From contig CAAEUQ010000076.1 in assembly GCA_900759005.1 (NCBI GenBank), forward strand, positions 1 to 19,183: a DNA stretch of 19,183 bases, written 5' to 3'. Numbering within the stretch: position 1 is the first letter of the stretch; each line of letters starts with the position of its first letter. Below are positions 7,612 to 14,674 of the stretch, piece after piece. A model generated the notes under the pieces. It had not been told where the DNA came from. It saw only the letters and a program-made list of their open reading frames with translations, and searched no databases. The stretch comes from Clostridia bacterium. GTDB lineage: Bacteria > Bacillota > Clostridia > Christensenellales > Aristaeellaceae. Both the position numbers and the translations under genes were made by a program.

Positions 7612-7626
7612 GAAAGGATGAAAACC

Positions 7627-8694
7627 ATGTTGGACTTGTCTACGCTCTATCAGGTCAGCAACGCGAAAAGCCGCTCCATCTGCCCTGAAAACTTTACCGG
7701 CGAACCCGGCAAGGGCGGAATGTGTCCGCTGGAGGAAGGCTCTGCGCGCGCCGCCGCCCGCGATCTCGGAACGGGCTGGAAGATCAATCCCTATATCGTG
7801 ATTCCCGAAAAATCCACCTTCGAAATCGCGAATATTCAGGGCAGCGGCGTAATCAACCACATCTGGCTGACGCCTACGAAGCGCTGGCGCAACACGATCA
7901 TCCGCTTCTATTGGGACGATCAGGAAGCGCCGTCCGTCGAATGTCCGATCGGCGATTTCTTCTGCATGGGCTGGAATGAGTACGCCCAGATCAATTCTCT
8001 CGCCGTGTGCGTCAATCCCGGCAGCGCGTTCAACTGCTATTGGCAAATGCCCTTCCGCAAAAACTGCCGGATTACGCTTGAAAACATCGCCGAAGAGCCT
8101 GTAACCATCTATTACCAGATCGATTACACCCTTCAGGAGCTTCCGGAGGAAATCGCCTATTTCCATGCGCAGTTCCGCCGCGTCAATCCGCTGCCATATA
8201 AATCCGTCTATACCATCGTCGACGGCGTCGAAGGCAAAGGTCAGTATGTCGGCACCTACATGGCGTGGGGCAACAACAACAATACCTGGTGGGGCGAAGG
8301 CGAAATCAAATTCTTCATCGACGGCGACGGCGAATACCCCACCATCTGCGGCACCGGCACCGAAGATTACTTCTGCGGTTCGTATAATTTCGAGGACCCG
8401 AAAACGCACGACCGCTACGTTCCCTTCTCCACGCCGTATACCGGTCTTCAGGTAATCGAGCCGAACACGCTCTATCGCAGCCAGTTCCGCTTCGGGCTGT
8501 ACCGCTGGCACATCACGGATCCGATTCGCTTTGAAAAGAACCTGCGCGTAACCATTCAGGCACTTGGCTGGCGCGAAGGCGGAAGATATCTGCCGCTTCA
8601 GGAGGACATTGCGTCCGTCGCGTTCTGGTATCAGACGCTGCCGACGGCGAAATTCCCGCCGCTGCCGGATAAGGACTCGCTGGAAGTCATCTAA
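7627..8694 (+). CDS. DUF2961 / GH172-family glycoside hydrolase (copy 2)
   Basis: 355 residues from the ATG at 7627, preceded by AAAGGA 8 bases upstream; the in-frame ATG at 7618 directly abuts that site and is unlikely to be used. No signal peptide. The family core is intact: FYWDDQEAPSVECP near 94-107, QMPFRKNCRITLEN at 140-153, WWGEGE at 221-226, TICGTGTEDYF at 239-249, and the C-terminal VAFWYQTLPTAKFP. Likely catalytic glutamates are E224 and E246, equivalent to E236 and E257 of copy 1. One extra residue sits between the two motifs here (DGDGEYP versus DGDEHP). Shares the divergent control region with the SBP operon, so probably co-induced. Different linkage preference from copy 1 is plausible but not shown. 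Confidence 0.9.
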   Translation: MLDLSTLYQVSNAKSRSICPENFTGEPGKGGMCPLEEGSARAAARDLGTGWKINPYIVIPEKSTFEIANIQGSGVINHIWLTPTKRWRNTIIRFYWDDQEAPSVECPIGDFFCMGWNEYAQINSLAVCVNPGSAFNCYWQMPFRKNCRITLENIAEEPVTIYYQIDYTLQELPEEIAYFHAQFRRVNPLPYKSVYTIVDGVEGKGQYVGTYMAWGNNNNTWWGEGEIKFFIDGDGEYPTICGTGTEDYFCGSYNFEDPKTHDRYVPFSTPYTGLQVIEPNTLYRSQFRFGLYRWHITDPIRFEKNLRVTIQALGWREGGRYLPLQEDIASVAFWYQTLPTAKFPPLPDKDSLEVI

Positions 8695-8719
8695 AACCGT
8701 TTCTCCAAATCCATTTCCA

Positions 8720-8756
8720 TAAAAACAGGGGCAGACCGAATTTGATCTGCCCCTGT
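8720..8756 (-). terminator. Terminator of the AraC-regulator operon
   Basis: A perfect 11-bp stem (8725-8735 with 8746-8756) followed on the minus strand by TTTTT. It lies 12 bases past the stop of the AraC gene and between convergent genes, so it may also serve GH172 copy 2. Confidence 0.8.
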
Positions 8757-8768
8757 CCATTTGCATTT

Positions 8769-9641
8769 TCAGTTTTTCCGATAAATCGACGGCGAAATCT
8801 TTTCCTGCTTCTGAAACGTCTTCGTAAACAGCGACGCGCTCTGAAATCCGGTCTGCTCGGCGATTTCGCGAATCGGCATCCGCGTGTGCACCAGCAGATA
8901 TTTCGCGCGGCTGATCCGCATATTCCGATGGTACTGAATCGGCGGCACGCCGAACGTCTTACTGAACTGATGCGAAAGATAGTATTTGCTCGCGTGCACA
9001 TGATCCGCCAGCTCGTCCAGCGAAATATTCCTGCCCAGATTGTTCGCCAGAAAATTGCGCGCCTGTTGCACAATATCGCTGTGAACACTCTCGCGATTGC
9101 TGCGATTCCATTTGATTTCGCGCAGAATCGTCCCGAACAGCTGCAAAAACAGCCCCTGCATCAGATAATCCGAATGCACCATCCGATTATCGTATTCATA
9201 AATGATCGCCATTATCAGCCGCTCGATCTCGCGACTGTCCCGCGGATGAATCACCGGCGGCCATTCTTCGCAGAACTGCCCGAGAAGATCCTTTCGAAAC
9301 AGCTTCCGATCCTCCGGCGGCACGTCCGGCAGATCATGAAACGAGATGTATACATACGGCGAATTCTCATCCTCGATCAGGTCAAAATGAATATGCGGCT
9401 GGCGCACGGGCGCGTCCGAAATCGATCGAATTCGATGCCGCTGCCGTGGTCTCAGCGTAATAACATCGCCCGGTTCTACGACATAGCGATTGCTCTCGTC
9501 GCCAAAACACACTTCCCAGCGCCCGCTTTGCAGAAATATGAATTCGTAATCGAAAATCGCGCGCCACGGCACATGAAAATCCGCGTTCTCCCGATCGTCC
9601 CACGCAATGCGAATATACGGCGAAAGGCGAATATCGTCCAT
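8769..9641 (-). CDS. AraC-family transcriptional regulator with cupin sensor domain
   Basis: 290 residues from the ATG at 9641, with AGGGGAG 7 bases upstream; the ATG at 9668 would overlap the preceding gene. The N-terminal half is an AraC-type cupin: FDYEFIFLQSGRWEV, VVEPGDVITLRPRQRHR. The C-terminal 95 residues hold two helix-turn-helix units: ISLDELADHVHASKYYLSHQF and PIREIAEQTGFQSASLFTKTF, ending in the usual SPSIYRKN. The cupin pocket probably senses a sugar. It follows the thioredoxin-CcdA gene by 14 bases and converges with GH172 copy 2, making the GH172/SBP control region a likely target. Cytoplasmic; activator or repressor role not decidable. Confidence 0.92.
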   Translation of the reverse strand: MDDIRLSPYIRIAWDDRENADFHVPWRAIFDYEFIFLQSGRWEVCFGDESNRYVVEPGDVITLRPRQRHRIRSISDAPVRQPHIHFDLIEDENSPYVYISFHDLPDVPPEDRKLFRKDLLGQFCEEWPPVIHPRDSREIERLIMAIIYEYDNRMVHSDYLMQGLFLQLFGTILREIKWNRSNRESVHSDIVQQARNFLANNLGRNISLDELADHVHASKYYLSHQFSKTFGVPPIQYHRNMRISRAKYLLVHTRMPIREIAEQTGFQSASLFTKTFQKQEKISPSIYRKN

Positions 9642-9655
9642 AAAAGCGCTCCCCT

Positions 9656-10729
9656 TCAGTAAAGCCACGCAAACAGAATCAGCCCAAGCATCGCAGCCGC
9701 GGTCAGCAGCTTCACCGCCGCCATATGCTCCGCCAGAAATTCAGATACGCGCAGCTGGTTCTTTCCCTTCAACACCAAAGCGCACAGCATCGCGGACGGC
9801 GCGATAAACGCCGCGCAATAAGCGATCAGCTGAATTGCCGTCGTCCCCGTTCCGGATTGCACCGCGCTCAGCAGCCGCATCAGGTAAATCTGCCCCGCGC
9901 ATAAAAATTCGCCCGCCGCCACGATAAAGCCCAGCAAAATCGTCGCCGGAACCAGGATCCTGCTCCGCGTCAGCGCCCGAATCCATCGATGCAGCCGCCC
10001 GCGCATTCCCGCCGGCAGCTGATTGCGCACCTTGCCGTATTCCTCGCGCCGCGCCTGAATCGCATCCCATAGATTCAGTCCGATCAGAATCGCGCCGATT
10101 CCCGTCAAAAGCCCCTTCGCCAAAGGCTGAAGCCAGTGCGGGTTAAACCGCTGCAAAACGCCGACGAACGCAAATCCGATCAGCAGATAACAAACGAATT
10201 TTGCCCCCAGAAAGCACGCCGCCAGCAGTCCCGCCGACCGCCGCGCTTCAATCACCACGGAAAGGAACAGCAAAAGCATCGAGAGCGCGCAGGTGTTTAG
10301 TCCCGCAATCAGCCCCGCGCCCAGCGTTCCGATCAGCGAAAGCGCAGCGCTTTCCGCCGGTTCGTCATCCAAAACCGTTTCGCCGCCAATCGCCATGCCC
10401 TGCGCCACCATGTCCGCCAAATCGCGCTCGATCGCGTCGATTCCGGATAAATACGTTTCATTAAGGAACACGATCGGCGTAATCTGCTTCGCCTCGGGCA
10501 CCCCGTATTGCTCGAACAGCTTCGCTGCCCGCTCCGGCTCCGCGCTTACGTCGATTTTTTCAATTACAATCGTCGAATTTTCTTCCGCCAATGAATCCAA
10601 TACCTTCACCGCGCGCGCACAGCTTTCGCACGCAGGCACATAAAGATACGTAATCCTGCTTACCGTTTCCGCCATCGCCGCAAGCGCAATCATCAGCCAG
10701 ACCGCCGCAAGCGCAATCAGCCTTTTCAT
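9656..10729 (-). CDS. Thioredoxin domain fused to CcdA/DsbD-like transmembrane electron transporter
   Basis: 357 residues from the ATG at 10729, with GAGGGGG 9 bases upstream. A signal/anchor segment (about 5-20) is followed by an extracytoplasmic thioredoxin fold (22-112) with YLYVPACESC (C34, C37) and cis-proline-type ITPIVFLN. From about residue 128 it is a polytopic membrane domain with a cysteine in NTCALSMLLLF (C147) and another in GEFLCAGQIYL (C277). Paired membrane cysteines of this kind carry electrons inward-to-outward in CcdA and DsbD. The order thioredoxin then membrane domain, with no DsbD alpha-like domain, differs from classical DsbD. Likely role: supplying reducing power to exported thiol proteins, possibly the double-thioredoxin protein at 1284-2033 (inference). 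Confidence 0.85.
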   Translation of the reverse strand: MKRLIALAAVWLMIALAAMAETVSRITYLYVPACESCARAVKVLDSLAEENSTIVIEKIDVSAEPERAAKLFEQYGVPEAKQITPIVFLNETYLSGIDAIERDLADMVAQGMAIGGETVLDDEPAESAALSLIGTLGAGLIAGLNTCALSMLLLFLSVVIEARRSAGLLAACFLGAKFVCYLLIGFAFVGVLQRFNPHWLQPLAKGLLTGIGAILIGLNLWDAIQARREEYGKVRNQLPAGMRGRLHRWIRALTRSRILVPATILLGFIVAAGEFLCAGQIYLMRLLSAVQSGTGTTAIQLIAYCAAFIAPSAMLCALVLKGKNQLRVSEFLAEHMAAVKLLTAAAMLGLILFAWLY

Positions 10730-10748
10730 CGAAGAACGCCCCCTCGAT

Positions 10749-11069
10749 TCACCCGCGGTTTTCCTCAATCCGCACCGCCGCCACATTCTCGGCAAAATAG
10801 CTCCTCTGCTTCGGAGAAAGCCGCTCGATCGCCACCGTTTCGCCGATCGGACAATGCTCCATCAGCTCCATCATCGCCCGCCGATGCACCGCGCCGCGAT
10901 GAATCGCGCACGGCTCGGGATCATTGAAGTATTCAACGCTCAGCTGAAGCACCGTCTCCTCTGGCAGCGCGAATTCACCCGTCGGGCAGGAATTCAGCGC
11001 TGCTCCGTCCACATCCAGAAGCGTCACCCAGCTCGTCCGGCGAGCCGTCTTCTCCTTTTTCAGAAACAT
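10749..11069 (-). CDS. Hypothetical protein, 106 residues
   Basis: First gene of the operon that continues with the thioredoxin-CcdA fusion 19 bases later. The start at 11069 is preferred because GGGGAG lies 8 bases upstream and the promoter at 11112-11140 is just beyond; longer versions would begin inside or before that promoter. I do not recognise the family. No signal peptide or membrane span; a basic N-terminus (KKEKTARR) is followed by a mixed alpha/beta-looking body. Three cysteines, C28 (CPTG), C54 (PCAIH) and C73 (HCPIG), the last two with adjacent histidines, could bind metal or take part in thiol chemistry, but this is only suggested by the operon. Confidence 0.65.
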   Translation of the reverse strand: MFLKKEKTARRTSWVTLLDVDGAALNSCPTGEFALPEETVLQLSVEYFNDPEPCAIHRGAVHRRAMMELMEHCPIGETVAIERLSPKQRSYFAENVAAVRIEENRG

Positions 11070-11111
11070 ACATTTCTCTCCCCGCTGCGAGCATATTATT
11101 CTATGTATCGA

Positions 11112-11140
11112 ATTATAACATAACCGTTTTTCAAAATCAA
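11112..11140 (-). promoter_or_regulatory. Sigma-A-type promoter of the thioredoxin-CcdA/AraC operon
   Basis: On the minus strand, TTGATT (11140-11135), a 17-base spacer and TATAAT (11117-11112), preceded by TGT, an extended -10. Predicted start near 11105, about 36 bases before the ATG at 11069. Confidence 0.75.
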
Positions 11141-11166
11141 TGCGCGATTCTTCCCAAAAAGCGTTT

Positions 11167-11188
11167 GCCCCGCCAATTTCGGCGGGGC
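11167..11188 (-). terminator. Terminator of the sensor-AraC gene
   Basis: A perfect 8-bp G/C stem (11167-11174 with 11181-11188) with a 6-base loop lies 11 bases past the stop codon. On the minus strand a five-T run follows 6 bases after the stem, so the arrangement is slightly imperfect. Confidence 0.65.
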
Positions 11189-11199
11189 ATTCTATGAAT

Positions 11200-13392
11200 T
11201 CAGATATTCCGATGCGTTTCGCGGTATTTACCCGGCGTTTCGCCTTCCTTTGCCTTGAACGCACGAATGAACGAGGACTGATCCGTATAGCCGCACTGTG
11301 CACTGATTTCGGACAAATCCATCTGCGTTTCCGCGAGCAGGCGCTTCGCCTTGTTCAGGCGCAGTCCAGTCAGATAGTCGTTCATCGTCTTTCCGGTCGC
11401 GTTCTTGAACCGCCGGCGCAGCGTCTGCGGCGTAATTGAGAAGGAATCATACAGCGATTCCAGCGAGAACTGGCTGTTTTCAAAATTGCCCTCGATCATC
11501 ATAAGACACCGGTGAATATCGCCGTCCTGACACAGCGCTTCCCGCGATTCGAGCAGCTTCTTAATCGACGCGGACAGCTCCGTAATGTGCGCAACCAGCT
11601 CGTCTATGGAATCGTATTCGCAGATATGGAAAACGTCGAACTGTTCCGTTTCCACGCGCGCCGCGCTGCTGATGTTGTGCGCCTCGCGCATAAACGCCGT
11701 GCTCAATTCCATACAAACGCATTTCACCTGCTGAAGATTCAGCCCGCCGCCGCGAATTTCGCAAACGAGTTTTGAAAGCTGCGTCTGAATTTCTTCAACG
11801 TCCCAGTTCAGAAGCCCCATCGAGAACGCATTCAGCGTCGCGCGCGGATATTCGCCGCCCTCCGGCTTGTTCAGCGCCGCATTGTCATACAGTATCACCG
11901 TGTGCCGCCCGAACATCAGCCGGTAGTCCATCGCCGTGCGCGCTTCAATATAGGAAACGGGGATTTCCTGCAGGCTTCCGTACGCGTGCCCGATCGCCAC
12001 CGTCGAAAGAGCCCCGCCCTGTTCAAAGCGCCGCATGATCGCCTCGCCAATCGCATTCAGCGCATCCGGATTTGCGCAGTTGATCACACCCAACGCCGAA
12101 CCGCGATTCTCCGCCGGACAGAAGCAGGCGGTGAAGCCTTCGCCCTCAATTCCGTTCAGCGCATCCTCGGGCGCCGCACTCTCGCCGTCGAACAGCAAAA
12201 CGCACGCGCAATAGTATTCATATGGAAACTTCACGCCCAAATGCTCGCAAATGTTCGCGCTTTCCTCGTTCGAGGCATATCGTCCGTTCAGAATACGCAG
12301 CACAAACAGGCTCCTGAGCTGATCGGTCTTAAACATCTTCAGGTTTCGATCGTAATCCGCCGACAGCCTGCCGTATTGCAAAAACATCTGCCGCAGCGCT
12401 TCAATATCGCTTTCTGGCGCTGCGGGATCCTCGATCAGGTTCGTCGCGCTCTCCGCCAGCTGCGCAATCGGTATATAGCTGCGCACATAGCTGACGACCA
12501 GTACCGCCGCGCCCAGCAATATGATCGCCGCGCAGCAGATCACATTCAGATTTGCAATCCGATTGAATTCGTCGAACTGATCGATCACCTGATTGAGCGT
12601 CACCAGCCGAACCTTCAGCGGCATTTTGCTGAACAGAAGCAAGTAAGAATTCTCGCCCATCTGAATCGACGAAGGCGCGCTGTCGCCCGCCACCGATTTA
12701 AGCGTCCCTTCATCCAGCGCGCAATCGGAAAACAGCACGTCTCCGTTCCCGCCCAAAAGAATATGCCGCACGTCGTCAGCGCGATCCTTGAGCCCAAGCA
12801 TACTCTGAACCGTATCATGCTTCAGCAAAAACAGAACGACGCTGCGATTGTACGGATAGGGATACGCAAACACCAGATCCGCCTTCGCCGTGTCCGCGCC
12901 GTAAGCAATCGTGCTGAATGCGCCCGGCAGCTTCAGATCCTTCAGCCATTCGAGAATCGCCTCCGGATTCTCTGCCTCCGGAAACGCCACATTCGCCTTG
13001 CACGTGCCCTCGATCGTCAAGAGGTACTCCTCGCCGGGATAATAGATTATCAGATTATCGTATTTATAAAAGGAAAGATCGTAGCTCCGCAGCGCGCTCA
13101 GCGCCGAATCGTGGCGGCGAATATACGCGATGCGCGAAAGCTTTTTATCGCTTACGATTTTTGCCGAAAGATTTGCAAATTCATCCAGCAGCGAAGAGAG
13201 ATTCGCCGCCTGATAATCCGCCTGATTCTGCGCCATCGAATAAACGTCCTTCTCCAGGGAGCGGGAGAGGGGCTTAAAGAACTGCATGTTAAACAGCAGT
13301 ACCACCACGGCGATAAAGCAAAGGATCGCCAGAAGCGTCGGCATATAAAAGGAATGCCTCAGCTGCTTCAGCGCTTTCCTGAACGATTCCAT
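11200..13392 (-). CDS. Membrane-anchored sensor with C-terminal AraC DNA-binding domain
   Basis: 730 residues from the ATG at 13392, which follows AGGTGGGGG; an ATG at 13431 would place a TATAAT-like sequence inside the gene. First membrane span about 17-37, an extracytoplasmic sensor region 38-280 probably of double-Cache type, second span 282-303, then a cytoplasmic linker starting RSYIPIAQLAESATNLIED. The last 105 residues are an AraC domain with two helix-turn-helix units (FSLESLYDSFSITPQTLRRRF; LSEISAQCGYTDQSSFIRAF). This architecture is common beside LplABC-type operons in Bacillota and usually controls them in response to an external sugar. It is divergent from such an operon at 13718, its likely target. 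Confidence 0.9.
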   Translation of the reverse strand: MESFRKALKQLRHSFYMPTLLAILCFIAVVVLLFNMQFFKPLSRSLEKDVYSMAQNQADYQAANLSSLLDEFANLSAKIVSDKKLSRIAYIRRHDSALSALRSYDLSFYKYDNLIIYYPGEEYLLTIEGTCKANVAFPEAENPEAILEWLKDLKLPGAFSTIAYGADTAKADLVFAYPYPYNRSVVLFLLKHDTVQSMLGLKDRADDVRHILLGGNGDVLFSDCALDEGTLKSVAGDSAPSSIQMGENSYLLLFSKMPLKVRLVTLNQVIDQFDEFNRIANLNVICCAAIILLGAAVLVVSYVRSYIPIAQLAESATNLIEDPAAPESDIEALRQMFLQYGRLSADYDRNLKMFKTDQLRSLFVLRILNGRYASNEESANICEHLGVKFPYEYYCACVLLFDGESAAPEDALNGIEGEGFTACFCPAENRGSALGVINCANPDALNAIGEAIMRRFEQGGALSTVAIGHAYGSLQEIPVSYIEARTAMDYRLMFGRHTVILYDNAALNKPEGGEYPRATLNAFSMGLLNWDVEEIQTQLSKLVCEIRGGGLNLQQVKCVCMELSTAFMREAHNISSAARVETEQFDVFHICEYDSIDELVAHITELSASIKKLLESREALCQDGDIHRCLMMIEGNFENSQFSLESLYDSFSITPQTLRRRFKNATGKTMNDYLTGLRLNKAKRLLAETQMDLSEISAQCGYTDQSSFIRAFKAKEGETPGKYRETHRNI

Positions 13393-13455
13393 TGGTATCC
13401 CCCACCTTTCCCATTCTCCATTATAAACCATCCGCGCCGCATCTTCTGTTAAGAA

Positions 13456-13464
13456 ATTATAACA
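13456..13464 (-). promoter_or_regulatory. Candidate extended -10 promoter of the sensor-AraC gene
   Basis: On the minus strand TGT-TATAAT (13464-13456) without a good -35 box. A second TATAAT lies at 13425-13420, closer to the gene. Which one is used cannot be decided; weak activator-dependent promoters are usual for such regulators. Confidence 0.4.
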
Positions 13465-13492
13465 ATATTCTTATTTGTATTCCTTCCATCGT

Positions 13493-13509
13493 CTAAATTG
13501 ACAATTTAG
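13493..13509. promoter_or_regulatory. 17-base perfect palindrome, candidate operator
   Basis: CTAAATTG and CAATTTAG flank a single A. It sits midway between the divergent sensor-AraC and LplB genes, about 55 bases upstream of the -35 box at 13565, and a related half-site CAAATTAG follows at 13520-13527. Position and symmetry fit a regulator binding site. Confidence 0.5.
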
Positions 13510-13564
13510 CGCGAAATATGCAAATTAGAACGCCTGAAATGCCGCAGCTGTTCAAAATTGTTGA

Positions 13565-13594
13565 TTGATGTTCGCCGCAATGCGATGCTATAAT
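13565..13594 (+). promoter_or_regulatory. Promoter of the LplB-LplC-LplA operon
   Basis: TTGATG (13565-13570), an 18-base spacer and TATAAT (13589-13594) preceded by TGC, an extended -10. Predicted start near 13601. Confidence 0.65.
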
Positions 13595-13717
13595 GGCAAA
13601 AAAGCAAAGCGATGCGATACGCTGAAAAGTGAAGAGTTTGATCAGAACTTGAGCGAATCAAGACGCAGCCCTTCCATTTGCGGATTATACTTGAAAAAAA
13701 GAAAGCGAGGAATTCAC

Positions 13718-14656
13718 TTGCAACCGAAGAACACTTCCCGGTACGCGCATTGGAAACGAACGCTGAAGCTGGCAGCGCAGAACAAAGCGCTGTATCTGAT
13801 GATCCTTCCGGCGTTCCTTTACATCGTTATCTTCTGCTATATGCCGATGTACGGCGTCCAGATCGCATTCCGCAATTTCAACTTTGCCGACGGCATCACC
13901 GGCAGCAAGTGGGTCGGTATGAAGTGGTTCAAATACTTCTTCGGCTCGAACAATTTCGGCAATATCGTCGGGAACACGCTGATTCTGAATTTCTATCAGC
14001 TGCTCGCCGGCTTCCCGGTTCCGATTCTGCTGGCGCTGATCATGAATTCCGTGCCCGGAAAGAAATTCAAGCGCGTCGCGCAGACGGTCACCTACCTCCC
14101 GCATTTCATCTCCGTAGTCGTCCTCGTTGGCATGATGAGCTGTATGTTCTCGGTCAACAGCGGCTGGGTCAACACCATCGTCAAAGCCCTCGGCGGCACG
14201 CCGGCATATGTAATGGGCGAAGCAAAATACTTCCGCCATGTCTACGTCTGGTCGGGCGTATGGCAGAGCATGGGCTGGAATTCGATCATTTATCTGGCGG
14301 CGCTCACCGGCATCGATCCCGGACTTCACGAAGCTGCAATGATCGACGGCGCGGGCAAACTCCGCCGCATTCTCCATGTCGATCTGCCCGGCATCGCGCC
14401 CACAATCGCGATCATGCTGATCATGAGCTTCGGTCAGATCATGTCCGTCGGTTTCGACAAGGCGTACGTCATGCAGAATCCGCTGAACTATTCCGTTTCC
14501 GAAGTGATTTCTACTTATGTTTATAAGCAGGGCATCAAGAGCACGAAGTATTCCTATTCCGCTGCGATCAGCCTGTTTAACAACCTTGTAAATCTGGTCA
14601 TGCTGGTCACGGTCAACCGAATCTCGGCAAAGCTGTCCGGCAGCAGCCTGTTCTGA
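13718..14656 (+). CDS. LplB/YteP-type sugar ABC transporter permease (TTG start)
   Basis: 312 residues from a TTG at 13718, which has GAGGA 6 bases upstream and falls after the promoter. The ATG at 13565 is in the -35 box and would add 51 residues foreign to the family. The N-terminus KLAAQNKALYLMILPAFLYI leads into the first of six spans, followed by MPMYGVQIAFRNF, a hallmark of the LplB group. The cytoplasmic EAA loop is PGLHEAAMIDGAGKLRRI. The C-terminal SAAISLFNNLVNLVMLVTVNRISAKL is also typical. Partner of the LplC-like gene 18 bases downstream; together they import oligosaccharides in this family. Confidence 0.94.
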   Translation: MQPKNTSRYAHWKRTLKLAAQNKALYLMILPAFLYIVIFCYMPMYGVQIAFRNFNFADGITGSKWVGMKWFKYFFGSNNFGNIVGNTLILNFYQLLAGFPVPILLALIMNSVPGKKFKRVAQTVTYLPHFISVVVLVGMMSCMFSVNSGWVNTIVKALGGTPAYVMGEAKYFRHVYVWSGVWQSMGWNSIIYLAALTGIDPGLHEAAMIDGAGKLRRILHVDLPGIAPTIAIMLIMSFGQIMSVGFDKAYVMQNPLNYSVSEVISTYVYKQGIKSTKYSYSAAISLFNNLVNLVMLVTVNRISAKLSGSSLF

Positions 14657-14674
14657 CGGGGAGGGACACTAAAC

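Larger units (their letters stand above)
7204..7626. promoter_or_regulatory. AT-rich divergent regulatory region
   Basis: This 423-base gap between the divergent SBP and GH172 genes is clearly richer in A/T than the flanking genes and holds no convincing gene. It contains one promoter in each direction, a 23-base inverted repeat on the SBP side, a 9-base direct repeat with 30-base period in the centre, an 11-base palindrome ATGAGTCTCAT at 7434-7444, and a small inverted repeat next to the GH172 start. Confidence 0.75.
13393..13717. promoter_or_regulatory. Divergent regulatory region before the LplB operon
   Basis: This 325-base gap has no convincing gene; an open frame from 13565 is blocked as a start because it begins at the promoter. 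It holds candidate promoters in both directions, a 17-base palindrome, and a predicted untranslated leader of about 115 bases for the plus-strand operon in which I see no recognisable riboswitch. Confidence 0.7.

Noticed and set aside
7603..8766. 387-codon minus-strand frame opposite GH172 copy 2
   Set aside because: The plus-strand frame has the full DUF2961 motif set plus a consensus promoter and ribosome binding site.
13565..13717. 51-residue N-terminal extension of the LplB-like permease
   Set aside because: It would begin in the -35 box of the operon promoter, lacks a ribosome binding site and does not fit the family N-terminus; TTG at 13718 is better.
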